Shown: positions 34,201 to 43,047 of the stretch, in pieces | Layout: each line of letters starts with the position of its first letter | Numbering within the stretch: the first letter of the stretch is position 1 | Assembly: GCA_900549235.1 (NCBI GenBank) | Contig: URNT01000016.1 | Span: forward strand, 18,830-82,829 | Source of the DNA: an uncultured Clostridium sp. | GTDB lineage: Bacteria; Bacillota; Clostridia; Lachnospirales; Lachnospiraceae | Length of the DNA stretch: 64,000 nucleotides | Reading direction: 5' to 3' | Program-made: the position numbers and the translations under genes | Notes under the pieces: generated by a model | What the model saw: only the letters and a program-made list of their open reading frames with translations | The model's database searches: none | What the model was told of the DNA's origin: nothing

Positions 34201-37200
34201 GCCCTTATCTTCTATATATATGAAAATAGGATCCGCAGTGGCATACCCATCTGGATTTTCCTTCTCTGCCAGCACATAATAGCCCACCGGAAGGTATTCC
34301 ATACGGACAGAGCCCCGCTCCGTATAATAAAAACGGCCCTGCTTCGTACCGGGAATCTCCTGGTACTGATAATCATATTTCATAATGGGTCTGTTTCCTG
34401 AGCTGTCCGGCTCATACCGGCCCGTAGCCGCCACCGCCTGGCCGTCCTGATAGGTGGCTGCCCGGAAAGTAAGAAGGAGATCTTCCTCTTTATAAACAGG
34501 ATTTCCATTTTCATCTGCAGCGGCCCTGTAAAGGGAAAGAATAGCCGGACTGTCCTCATATAAGATCTCCCCTGTTTTGGCATCTGCCTTTTTAATATCA
34601 AGAGCAGTAAAATCATCCTCCATTTCAAAGCTCTGCACCTGTCCTGTTTCCAAAATGTCAATATTGACCGTATTGGACTGAACATAGCCCTGGTCATAGG
34701 GGCAGGAGGTTTCCTCCAGCACATAAGGGCCTACAGGAATATGGTCGATCCAGTGGGGCTCCATGGTCAGCACCGGATTTCCCTCTCCGTCTGTTTTCAG
34801 ATTTCCCCTGTCATCATAGGCATAGCCGCTGATCCAGGTATGATATACCTCCCCCTTCTGATAACGTCCTTCCCTGTCTGTAACAGGATCTCCCTTTTCA
34901 TCCAGCCTTGCCTGATAAAGAGTCATGCCTGCCCCGACGATCTCCTTCTGTGTCCGTACATCTATCTTGGCAAAGGCAGCCCTTGTAAATACATTCTGGA
35001 GGAAATATTTCTGAACCTGGTCTGTATCCTCCAGGATCATGCCCTGATAGGCGCTCTGGATATAGCCCTGGTCATAAGGCACATCCTCCTCTTGGAGAAT
35101 ATAGGCTCCAAAGGGAATGCGGGCAATCTCATGGACACCTCCCACAGTCTCCGGGCTTCCATCCGGCCCGGTACTCTGGCCAGTGACCCACGTTTCTTCC
35201 TTCTCTGTCATTTCCCAGGATGTATAAGAAACAGGAAGGCTATTTTCATCATCCTCGGTCTGTTTCTTCTGGTAAATGCTCCTGCCCTTCTCCTGCTCTG
35301 TCACCTGGATAGAGCGGACCAGCTTTTTTCCATTGGTTTCATCAGTAACATAGGCGATCATACGGCCAAATTCATCATAGACATAGGCCATCCCCGTTGT
35401 TTCATCTGCATAGCATAGGAAATTCCCCCCATCATCCAGGATCTGCAGCCGGCCGGTTTCCTCCTCCCGTCGGTTTGGAACAGAAGACAGATCATAAAAA
35501 TACAGGCTCACCGGCGGATTTTTCACCGGGACGGCGTCCCAGATCTTATGGCCTGCTGTCTGAAATGCCGGGTTCGTGTGCCCGGTCACAGCAAGCTCCT
35601 TGTGGATCCCCGTATTTTCATTAATGATCTGGGTTATTTTTCCATTTTCCCAGATAGGCTTCACCCCTGTATAGCCACCTGAGGCAGCGGGCTCCAGCTG
35701 GATCCCCTCATACAGGGCAAGTCCGGCCCTGGAAACAGAGATACCAAAGCGGATTCCTTTTCCTGAAAATGTACCGTCCATATGGTACAGCGGCTTCACT
35801 CCTGCCATGGATCTCAGCTCTTTTTCCGTCCCTTCTATGATCTCCTCCGACCAGCGGTCCATTGCCTTTGTGACAAATCCGGTCCATCTTTCTGATTCTT
35901 CGTCGTATCGGATGTCCCTTACATCCCCTCTTTCCTTCAATTTTTCTTCCCGGCCCCAGACCTGATAAATCAGGCCGTCACCGGTATCATTGACCATCAC
36001 CTTGGAAGAAAAACCGCCGCTGGCCTCGGTCCGGCCCTGGCTGTCCTTTTCCAGAAGACCATTTTCATTTCCAATCAAGGAATCTCCGTCCTCTACCTTG
36101 TGGATCTGGACCCGGGAGGGATGATCCTTTACCGGGATCCGGCTGACGGTTTCTGTCTTTTGGATATTTCCCTCCTCTAACGGCAGGGCGTACTGATACC
36201 GGTCCGCCGGCTTCTGCTCCCAGCCCTGGTGAGTTCCGTCCGGCTGGTTCAGCTCCTCATAATAAGTCACCTCATCCCCATAGATCTCAAATGCAACGGG
36301 ACGGCTTTTGGTATATCCCCTGGGAGCGTCGATCTCCACCAGAACGTAGGCCCCTGCTCCCAGAGGCTCATAGGTTTCGATAAAGCCGGTCACCTCCTTC
36401 TTTACCTCTCCATCAGCCAGGATCTCCTGTTCAGTGGAAAAGGCCCGGAAAATGCCAGTTTCATTTCCGGAGGTGTCCTTTTGTGAAATAAGCTGGCTTT
36501 CGTCATACAGGGGAATCCCCTCCTGATCCAGCCGGATAGGCAGGTCATCCCCGGAGCTGTTACTGGCTCCTACCCGGGGATATAGGATCTGCCGGCCATC
36601 CATGTCTGTCACAGGATTTCCCTCCGCATCCACTGCCGGGCCAAACAGGACAGCTCCTGTGCCGGTTATGGTTCCATTTTCTTCCTTTTTTACATCCCGC
36701 TTGGCTGCGTAGATCTTAAAAAGGGCGCCGTCATGGAGAATGTTGTCCCCGGTTTCGGCATCCAGCTTCTCGATCCGCAGTCTTGACCGGTAGTAAGTAT
36801 TTTCCACATCCTTATGGGCGTAGGCCTTGTATCTCCCCTCCTCGCCGGGCGCCGGCTCTGTGACGGACCAGGGCACCAGCATGGGGGCGTATTTTCCATG
36901 AATGGCCATTCCTATTCCGGACATCACTGGAACCTGATCCCGCAGTTCTGTCTCGCCGCTCTCCGTCTCATTTCCTTCGTAGCGGACCTGATCTGCCAGC
37001 CCTTTTTCCTCGCTCTGGCTGGAATAGCCCTGATAGATGGCGGCAATCTCAGGATTTCTGCCATCCATATATTCCGTCTCATAGGGCTCCTTCGAGGTCA
37101 GGCTGTGTCCTGGGCGGGCATCAGGGCAGAGTCCGTATTTGTAGATTTGAAAGGATCCATTCTGGCCGTTTGCTTCTATTATATGTGTTTCCTCGTTGAA

Positions 37201-40200
37201 GCGGATCTTATATTTCCTGATCAATTCCTCCGGCGTATCCTTGCTGTTGTAGCGGAAATAAGGATCTCCTGCTGTGTAATCCATTTCTCCCCCTGCGTTG
37301 GAGGGCACAAATGGAAGCACCACCTCCTCAGGATCCCGGATCTGGTAGTGGCGGTTGGCAAATTCATCTGACTGCGGCACCTGCTCTGTCATCACATAAG
37401 TACCGTAGGGCAGTGGAACCGAGGAGGCATAATAATGGTCCGATCCATACTTCGTATTGCACTGAAGGGTGGTTTTATCTTTATCCGCTCCTCCCTCCGG
37501 TTCCGAATCCCACTGCACAGACAGGATCGAATCAAGGCCCTTAAATGGCTTCAGATACTGTTCCCCTTCTTCCATGGCCTGGACTAAAGCCAGAGCGTAG
37601 GCCTGGTCACTGTTTAAATGTGGATTCTTCTGCAAAATCTCTTTTTTTCGAACCTCTATAGAATCATATTCCAGAACAAATTCCTTTAAACGCTGCCTAT
37701 TCCCTTCTTCCAGGGCCTTCGCCGCATACAGAGCGCTGAAAAATTTCTTATAATCCGGCGTTCCATCCTCTTTTTTCTCCAGCAGCGGCCATCCCACGGG
37801 GCCCTCAGGAGGCTGAAATACCACCTGCGTCTGGTCTTTGAACTCCGGTCTGCCTGTGTACCTGGAAATAAGCCCTCCATGTTCATCTGCGTACAAATGC
37901 TCCAGGTTCTGCTTCAAATACAGCTTAAATCGGAAATGGCTGACCTGACCGGTGCCTTTATGCTCCCTGCCTCCTGTAAACAGCCCCAGAAAATTGGTCA
38001 TGGCGTCATTGTGAACGGATCCGTAGGTATTGACCCCGTCATAGGAAGACTTTGCAATATCCTTCGTAACCCGGATGGGCTGGCGAATTACCCGCTCATG
38101 AAGAACCATAGGGCGGGCTCCAGTGCTTCCATCCTGTACCGGAATATCCTGTCCGGGGTATTCCAGACGGGCAAAGCGGATATAGCTGTCTGGATCCGTC
38201 TCCGGCTCTGTCACAAATGCGTAGACAGAGGCGCCGCCAACCTGGGTCAGATACTGGCTGTAAGGGATGGTTTTCCCTTCATAGGTTATGGTGCTGCGGT
38301 CCGTCACTGCCCGGTAGGAGGTTTCCCCATCTGAAAGGATCTCCTCATGGATGGAATAGGCGCCCTGCTCCCGGTCATAGCGGGCTTCTACAGGAATCAG
38401 CTCCAGCTCATCTACCGAAATCTCTATTTCCTTATAAACTGGCACCTCCTCCATCACCGGAATAGGATTGCCATTCCTGTCCAGAAGCACCTCACCTGGC
38501 CGGTAGGTTTCATACATGGGCTGGTAAATGGTATCAAGCCTGGCTTCCAGATCCTCCTCTACACGAACCTCGCCTGTGATCTCCTGCTTTTCCATTACCT
38601 GTGCCAGGCGGCTCTCCAGTCGGAATTCTCCCTGGGCCTTTGAGATCCAGTAGTGGAACGCCTGTCCGCCTTCCAATGTGCCTGTTTTCCGTATGTAAAG
38701 GCTGCGGCTGGCGCTGTCATAAACAGCGGGGCAGGCTTCATTTCCGGAGGTGCTGTCATAATACAGTCTGGCGTACCAGATGCCGTCCTGCTGATAGACT
38801 TCATCTGTGATGCCCTGATCATAAAAGCCATGGGCAGTAAACCAGTCAAGAATCTGAGCAGCGGCCTGCGAGTTAAGGGAACCTGTAAGCTCCAGGTTGA
38901 TCCAGGGAGCACCCTGCTCAGGCTCTGCTGGCTGACAGCCCAGCTGGCGGAGCATGGAATTAACCTGGGCTTTTAAATAATCCCCATCCACAGGAAGATC
39001 CCATTTTGAAAAATCCTCCGGCAGAGCATCGCCCGTTAGCTGAGGGCTGGTGCGGAAACGATAAGGGTATGCTTCCCCTGCGGGGATTCTTGTATCCCCC
39101 TCCGTCCAGGGCCGTTCCAGAGGATTTCCGTCCGGGCCAATTTTATATTCCCCTCCGGCCGCAGTCTGATAGACGGTATTTCCAAAGCTGTCTTTTTTGA
39201 TCTCTTTGCGGGTTCCGGTTATGGTGGAGGTCTTTTCCGTTTTTTGACAGATCTTCTGGCGGAAGATTCTGGTTCCTTCCGGGTAGCCGGTAAGGGTGAT
39301 GTCGTAGCCCTGTTCTGTGCCTTGATGCTCGATTACAAATTCATTCCAGGTGCCGTCCGCCTCCATGCTGTTGTTTTCAGACAAACCATATTTCACGCGG
39401 GCGGTTCCCTGGGCCTCAGGAATGGTATCAGTCTTGCCGGTCTGGTTGGTATCCGGCTGAGTTTTTCCATAAACAGAAAGCTCATAGCCCTCGGACCGGC
39501 TCAGCTCCCGGATATAATAGCTTCCCATCAGCAGGGGCCTTCCAATCCAGGAATTTCCATTTTTCCCCTCATAATCTGGATAAGTAATGGTGCCGAAACC
39601 TTCTGAAGATGAAGAAATAGAAGATCCATTGTAAAGATTTTCCGGGGCAGAAGAATTCTGAGGCATCTGGACGGTGCCATCGGCTCCAAGGGTAGTTCCC
39701 GGCACCTTGGTATATGCCAGAAAGGACGCGTTCCCTTCTCGGTCGGTGGCGGCAATGGCTGTCAGGTCATGCTTCTGGTAGATCACACCGGACTTCCCAT
39801 CCGAATGAATGATGTCCTGGGCGGCAAACAGCCCGTATACGGCTCCCTCCAGTGTAGCGTCTCCCTGGGTCTGTCCCCCGCTTGCCTCCGGGGCCAGCTG
39901 ACCGAGCTCCAGATCCCGTTTGTTGATGTGGAGGCGGCCCTCTGTCCGGTGGTTCCAGATCTTGAAGGTATAGAGAATATCTCCTGGATTTCCATAGCCG
40001 GAGGTGTCCATAGACGGCTCTGTGTCATCTATAAAATCAGGCAGAGACAGGGTGATGGAGCCGTCCTCTGACTTAAGAAGGCGGGAAAATGATTCCCTCA
40101 TGCGGTTCAGATCGAAAATACGTGGGGATGGCTCGGAGGACGATGGGAGCCAGGGGGATGATAAATCATCTGCAGATGGCTCAGGGGCCTGGCGGGTGTA

Positions 40201-43047
40201 CTGGTAGAACTCGGTCTCACAGCCAGAAGGGTCGTCCCGGAAAATATTGGATGGGGTGCTGGGGGTTGCTTTATGTGCGCTCAGCCTCAATCCGATTTTG
40301 CGGCGGGTGATAGATGCCTGGGGAGAAAAATGAGCGGATGTGAGTTGGGTGGAAGCCGGATCAGCTCCGCTGGAAGCTTTCCCTGGATCGGTGATGGGCG
40401 TTTCTTTGCTGTCTTTTTTGTTTGCACTCTCTGCTGGTGCTGGGGCAGTTGAATCAGATTTGTCTGCGTTGTGTTCCGATTCCGGGGGCGTCTTCGGTTG
40501 TCCATCTGGATCAGTTTTAAGTTCTTTATTTTTTGAGCTTTCTCTGGCCTTTGGACTGGATGAGTCTGCTCCGGCCTGTTCTGCTTCGGATCGGGGAGTT
40601 GAATCATCCATCTCCTGACGATCTGTGTCTGCTCCTGTTTTCGGGGCAGACGAATCGGAGACTGATTCTCTTTCTTTTCCAGATTCCAAGGAGCCTGCAT
40701 TTCTTGAGTTGGCCCCTGTTTCACCTTTCGCGGGTTCTGGATTGTCTGAATTGCCTGGATTGTCTGGCTTATCTGGTTTGCCTGGTTTTTCACTATCTGT
40801 TCCTTCTCCAGTTCCCGGTTTTTCTGGATTGGTTCCGGTTTCGTCTTCCTCGGATCCTGGATTGCCTGAATTGCCTGGCTTTTCTGGTTTACCTGGTTTT
40901 TCACTATCCGCTCCTTCTCCGGTTCCTGGTTTTTCCGGATTGGTTTCGGTTTCACTTTCCCCTGTTCCTGGCTTGTCTGAATTTCCTGAATCATCTGGTT
41001 TGTCTGGCTCCTCACCATCCGATCCATCTCCAGTTCCCGGTTTCTCTGGATTGGTTCCAGTTTCACCTTCCCCCGCTCCTGAAGTTTCTGAATCGTCTGG
41101 ATCATCCGTTTCGTCCCCCTCCATTCCTTCTCCGCTTCCCGGCTTTTCTTCCTCCACAAAATCATCGGCACCTGGTTTCTTATCACCATCCACACCTTCC
41201 TCCTTTTCCGGCAAATCTTCCAGTTCCTCTGTCTTAATCTCCACGATCTCCCGTAGTTCATCCAAAATCCTCTCTACGCCCTCCGGCAAAGTCTGGGTTA
41301 GCCATTTTTTGACTCCTGCCAGACTCCTTCTGTCCCTATAGGAACGTGATTCTGAAATTAAAGCCGCTGACATTTCTCGTATGGCGTCTGCTTCCCGTAT
41401 TCTTCCCCCATCCTGCGCAGAAGTCAAGGTAACCGTCTCAATCGGCTGGTCATCTCTGTGTTTTCCATGGAGAATATAGCCAGCCCGGGCATTCTGCTCC
41501 TTCAGCGTATAGCTGTATTCCAGGGCGATAAAATTTTCATAGGTGGCGTCACGGTCAGCCAGCATTTCTTCTCTGGCAGAAGGATCCTGACTGTGGTTAT
41601 CCTCGTTCTCATTTTGGACATGGAAATCACAGGTACTGCTGCAAAGCTCCTGCTCCGCCTGCCACTGCTGGCGCAGGCGTTCATTTTCCTCCTCGCAGCC
41701 ACATTCTTCCTCCTCTGAGCCTTCGCCCTCCTTTTCCTCCTTTTCATGGTCGCACTGGATCCATTCCGGGGCTGGGTGGCCCATACAGTAGGTTTTGTTA
41801 TAGTTGTAATTTTTAAAATCACTGTGGCTGGCATATCCGTTCTGGTCCGTGGTCATAATGTCGCAGAGAAAATACTCCTCCGGTTCAGGAGACATACAGT
41901 TGGCATATACCTCCCCGAAAAGGCCGTCCGGCTCCCCTTCTATATAATCCTCTGTACAGATCTGATCCAGGTCGAATCCTTCCCATACCTGAAAGGAGGC
42001 TCCTTCCAGTCTCTGATCCGTTTCCCCGCAGTATTTTTCCAGATCAATTTTATAATCTGCTTCAAATACCTCTGAATGACGGTACAGCTCCACCCCTGGA
42101 CTGTCCGGCAGATTCACCCCAGGCGTATCCCCCAGTGAAAATGACACCACTGCCGGCGGACGGTTCATATCCAGCCAGCCCATCTGCATCTGAAAGGGCT
42201 CGGGCGGCTGGAAAATATAGGCAAAAAACCGGGTGTCAATGCCGGAAAGCTCCCCAGAGCAGATGGTGCCGGAGGGTGTTCCATTTCCCTGATACCTGAA
42301 AGTAATGCTCTCCCCGCCCGAAGACAGCTGATAGGACCACCCCGTCTCCGGAAACGACCAGACTGTCTCCTGAAGCTGAGGGCAGCTGCTGATGTCCAGA
42401 GTCAGCTCATAGATCCCTTCCTTCAGTTCCATTCTCTGCTGTGTCCCATTCCATCCTGGAAGAGATGTATTTTCCGTACTGTAATAATCCTGAACCCCGT
42501 CTTTTACATATTCCTTTAATTCTTCATAAAGGCTGAGGATCCTCGGCTCCTTCATTACTGCTGACAGACGCTCCATCACCGGCTTCTGTGTATTCCAGTC
42601 CAGCTGGGCTCCCGCCATGCAGCCCCACAGATAGGTCTGAACCACCGCATAACGGGGCGGGTCATAATAATTTTCCAGCATCCATTCGTAAGCCAGAGTC
42701 ATAGGAAGATACCGCTCAAAGCTCCCCACCACCGGCACAGACTGGGCCGGATCTACGGGATACAGCTCATACTCCGATTGGGTAAAATTAGGCAGGCGGC
42801 GGCCCGGCTGAAGACAGAATGCCGGTACACTGCCATCCTCCATCCCTACCATATAGTAGGTCATAGAGCGGTGTGTATGCCCATAAAGGGTAAATTCCTT
42901 ATTCTGGAACAGGTTGTAGCGCATCACCATGGTTGCCTTGTTCCCGCTCTTTTCCTTTGCGGCCGCAGGAATCGGAATGGAAGTCATGGCAATCACAGCG
43001 GCCATAAAAAGCAGGATGAACCGCTTAAAAATCGTATTATTTTTCAT
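30784..43047 (-). CDS. Giant thioester/SpaA-repeat adhesin fused to its own C-terminal sortase
   Basis: A 4087-residue single frame. Order: signal peptide (1-30); thioester-type domain with C78 (AFCLQPG) and Q137 (VVQTYLW); an acidic Cys-rich insert (432-474); a Pro/Gly/Glu repeat linker (about 610-920). About twelve SpaA/Cna-B-like modules follow, many ending in IRELEAPEGY-type E-box motifs. Then come a sorting-signal-like LATG (3614-3617), a membrane segment (3622-3642) with KKRK, a second membrane or signal segment (3650-3664), and an ectodomain (about 3670-3843). Two membrane segments (3844-3888) precede a class B-like sortase domain (3941-4087) with H4003 (YGH), C4069 (TLSTC) and R4075. 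The topology puts adhesin and sortase both outside. No start with a ribosome site lies at the junction, so it is a true fusion. It overlaps the upstream gene by 11 bp. Confidence 0.85.
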   Translation of the reverse strand: MKNNTIFKRFILLFMAAVIAMTSIPIPAAAKEKSGNKATMVMRYNLFQNKEFTLYGHTHRSMTYYMVGMEDGSVPAFCLQPGRRLPNFTQSEYELYPVDPAQSVPVVGSFERYLPMTLAYEWMLENYYDPPRYAVVQTYLWGCMAGAQLDWNTQKPVMERLSAVMKEPRILSLYEELKEYVKDGVQDYYSTENTSLPGWNGTQQRMELKEGIYELTLDISSCPQLQETVWSFPETGWSYQLSSGGESITFRYQGNGTPSGTICSGELSGIDTRFFAYIFQPPEPFQMQMGWLDMNRPPAVVSFSLGDTPGVNLPDSPGVELYRHSEVFEADYKIDLEKYCGETDQRLEGASFQVWEGFDLDQICTEDYIEGEPDGLFGEVYANCMSPEPEEYFLCDIMTTDQNGYASHSDFKNYNYNKTYCMGHPAPEWIQCDHEKEEKEGEGSEEEECGCEEENERLRQQWQAEQELCSSTCDFHVQNENEDNHSQDPSAREEMLADRDATYENFIALEYSYTLKEQNARAGYILHGKHRDDQPIETVTLTSAQDGGRIREADAIREMSAALISESRSYRDRRSLAGVKKWLTQTLPEGVERILDELREIVEIKTEELEDLPEKEEGVDGDKKPGADDFVEEEKPGSGEGMEGDETDDPDDSETSGAGEGETGTNPEKPGTGDGSDGEEPDKPDDSGNSDKPGTGESETETNPEKPGTGEGADSEKPGKPEKPGNSGNPGSEEDETGTNPEKPGTGEGTDSEKPGKPDKPDNPGNSDNPEPAKGETGANSRNAGSLESGKERESVSDSSAPKTGADTDRQEMDDSTPRSEAEQAGADSSSPKARESSKNKELKTDPDGQPKTPPESEHNADKSDSTAPAPAESANKKDSKETPITDPGKASSGADPASTQLTSAHFSPQASITRRKIGLRLSAHKATPSTPSNIFRDDPSGCETEFYQYTRQAPEPSADDLSSPWLPSSSEPSPRIFDLNRMRESFSRLLKSEDGSITLSLPDFIDDTEPSMDTSGYGNPGDILYTFKIWNHRTEGRLHINKRDLELGQLAPEASGGQTQGDATLEGAVYGLFAAQDIIHSDGKSGVIYQKHDLTAIAATDREGNASFLAYTKVPGTTLGADGTVQMPQNSSAPENLYNGSSISSSSEGFGTITYPDYEGKNGNSWIGRPLLMGSYYIRELSRSEGYELSVYGKTQPDTNQTGKTDTIPEAQGTARVKYGLSENNSMEADGTWNEFVIEHQGTEQGYDITLTGYPEGTRIFRQKICQKTEKTSTITGTRKEIKKDSFGNTVYQTAAGGEYKIGPDGNPLERPWTEGDTRIPAGEAYPYRFRTSPQLTGDALPEDFSKWDLPVDGDYLKAQVNSMLRQLGCQPAEPEQGAPWINLELTGSLNSQAAAQILDWFTAHGFYDQGITDEVYQQDGIWYARLYYDSTSGNEACPAVYDSASRSLYIRKTGTLEGGQAFHYWISKAQGEFRLESRLAQVMEKQEITGEVRVEEDLEARLDTIYQPMYETYRPGEVLLDRNGNPIPVMEEVPVYKEIEISVDELELIPVEARYDREQGAYSIHEEILSDGETSYRAVTDRSTITYEGKTIPYSQYLTQVGGASVYAFVTEPETDPDSYIRFARLEYPGQDIPVQDGSTGARPMVLHERVIRQPIRVTKDIAKSSYDGVNTYGSVHNDAMTNFLGLFTGGREHKGTGQVSHFRFKLYLKQNLEHLYADEHGGLISRYTGRPEFKDQTQVVFQPPEGPVGWPLLEKKEDGTPDYKKFFSALYAAKALEEGNRQRLKEFVLEYDSIEVRKKEILQKNPHLNSDQAYALALVQAMEEGEQYLKPFKGLDSILSVQWDSEPEGGADKDKTTLQCNTKYGSDHYYASSVPLPYGTYVMTEQVPQSDEFANRHYQIRDPEEVVLPFVPSNAGGEMDYTAGDPYFRYNSKDTPEELIRKYKIRFNEETHIIEANGQNGSFQIYKYGLCPDARPGHSLTSKEPYETEYMDGRNPEIAAIYQGYSSQSEEKGLADQVRYEGNETESGETELRDQVPVMSGIGMAIHGKYAPMLVPWSVTEPAPGEEGRYKAYAHKDVENTYYRSRLRIEKLDAETGDNILHDGALFKIYAAKRDVKKEENGTITGTGAVLFGPAVDAEGNPVTDMDGRQILYPRVGASNSSGDDLPIRLDQEGIPLYDESQLISQKDTSGNETGIFRAFSTEQEILADGEVKKEVTGFIETYEPLGAGAYVLVEIDAPRGYTKSRPVAFEIYGDEVTYYEELNQPDGTHQGWEQKPADRYQYALPLEEGNIQKTETVSRIPVKDHPSRVQIHKVEDGDSLIGNENGLLEKDSQGRTEASGGFSSKVMVNDTGDGLIYQVWGREEKLKERGDVRDIRYDEESERWTGFVTKAMDRWSEEIIEGTEKELRSMAGVKPLYHMDGTFSGKGIRFGISVSRAGLALYEGIQLEPAASGGYTGVKPIWENGKITQIINENTGIHKELAVTGHTNPAFQTAGHKIWDAVPVKNPPVSLYFYDLSSVPNRREEETGRLQILDDGGNFLCYADETTGMAYVYDEFGRMIAYVTDETNGKKLVRSIQVTEQEKGRSIYQKKQTEDDENSLPVSYTSWEMTEKEETWVTGQSTGPDGSPETVGGVHEIARIPFGAYILQEEDVPYDQGYIQSAYQGMILEDTDQVQKYFLQNVFTRAAFAKIDVRTQKEIVGAGMTLYQARLDEKGDPVTDREGRYQKGEVYHTWISGYAYDDRGNLKTDGEGNPVLTMEPHWIDHIPVGPYVLEETSCPYDQGYVQSNTVNIDILETGQVQSFEMEDDFTALDIKKADAKTGEILYEDSPAILSLYRAAADENGNPVYKEEDLLLTFRAATYQDGQAVAATGRYEPDSSGNRPIMKYDYQYQEIPGTKQGRFYYTERGSVRMEYLPVGYYVLAEKENPDGYATADPIFIYIEDKGHLEEIQYSRMEDEPLRVQVSKTAAAGGKEIAGAKLAIYPVKEDGKPEEHPLILHIPVENGAYEDREAVWISGLDGVYTQEDQELGRIPEGFLPGDLRPHLVEYIPEGEYILREEMTPYGFLQSVDVPFSIVDTQVVQKAEMVDEIPAGRLELVKHDADDTAQTLQGAWFRLENKTQGTLWAEAVTDEQGRLAFSGMPIGYLDNQGKFSPYTYLCTEFQAAPGHMLTLKPFEFQFEYQDEHTKTIVLPYDPVNDSNRVVVEKRLGATEELLEGALLRLERKAEGQDIWELAEEWISGKQPHMIRALEAGEYRLREIQAPEGFTLLEEPFYFIVQDGMTEIPQLVMRNYASIVGVEKVNGTTGVLLGGARLELIRKSDGTVIRQWTSEEGMGQTFYGLEPGIYIIRELEAPEGYEKAPDKEIEITGDQSAVQKFTFENTKITSSGGGGGGKPKPDYISFKKTDMSGRPLEGAEFTFYDQKGEVMAAAVSRADGSLRIAKPEDGTYTFRETKAPEGYALNPDTFTFTIRGKELITGTYEIKNEELKVVLKKEDGMTRELLSGARLQVIPTDGEGEILEGVTGEDGTLTLRLLKPGAYLVREMEAPEGYQRTGQEYHFTVHPDGTIQGNTTIINFKQEKRLGIITAWYRPRPLSGQGHLTGEGGDRTILATGDEQPVYELAALGAVSMAGLFLCFLRMKKRKAGKWFLAVILALFTIFGSTRRTWASEFQESEMVYVEKELNYLGVEDSFQPPASAGFTIQNHMTGREQKVFLPIIKAYDLNQRWEEGFRLELDSGILDGDYYLLGDRAVDRETFLSEEGLRSCEADILKTAGLPPEGYRIRKVERDGRAIICTGEKRVRDCRAVYGGYVGLEKEGESRAAIGEGDVWAVPTYYDGNRGIYVLILGGILLLGIAWGLMSRPKLIPVFICLFASGVFLSAGSLAGMAEGYRKEARQYEVLREQTFSQEEVKAEESRISTPPPGGPASIDEKELRAANPDYQFWIRIPGTEVDYPVVQRPDDREYYLTRDFYGKESSAGSIFAEEGKLLEEGVNTVLYGHNRRDGSMFGGLKAFLDPDYRKAHPDLYLYYQGAWFRCPIRLAQVRPGEDKTLYQQEISGRVTLSTCHGQGQRMILQADLPEGFK
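40730..41200 (-). repeat. Pro/Gly/Glu-rich tandem repeats in the giant adhesin
   Basis: About five imperfect copies of a unit built on NPEKPGTGEGxDSEKPGKP, roughly residues 615-770, in a longer low-complexity linker. It probably forms an extended stalk between the thioester head and the SpaA modules. Its unusual codon strings open long false frames in other phases. Copy number is likely to vary between strains. Confidence 0.75.

Noticed and set aside
40287..41261. 324-codon minus-strand frame and matching plus-strand frames in the adhesin linker
   Set aside because: These are out-of-phase readings of low-complexity Pro/Gly/Glu codons; composition is extreme (Gln/Lys/Arg or Ser/Pro) and no start signals exist.
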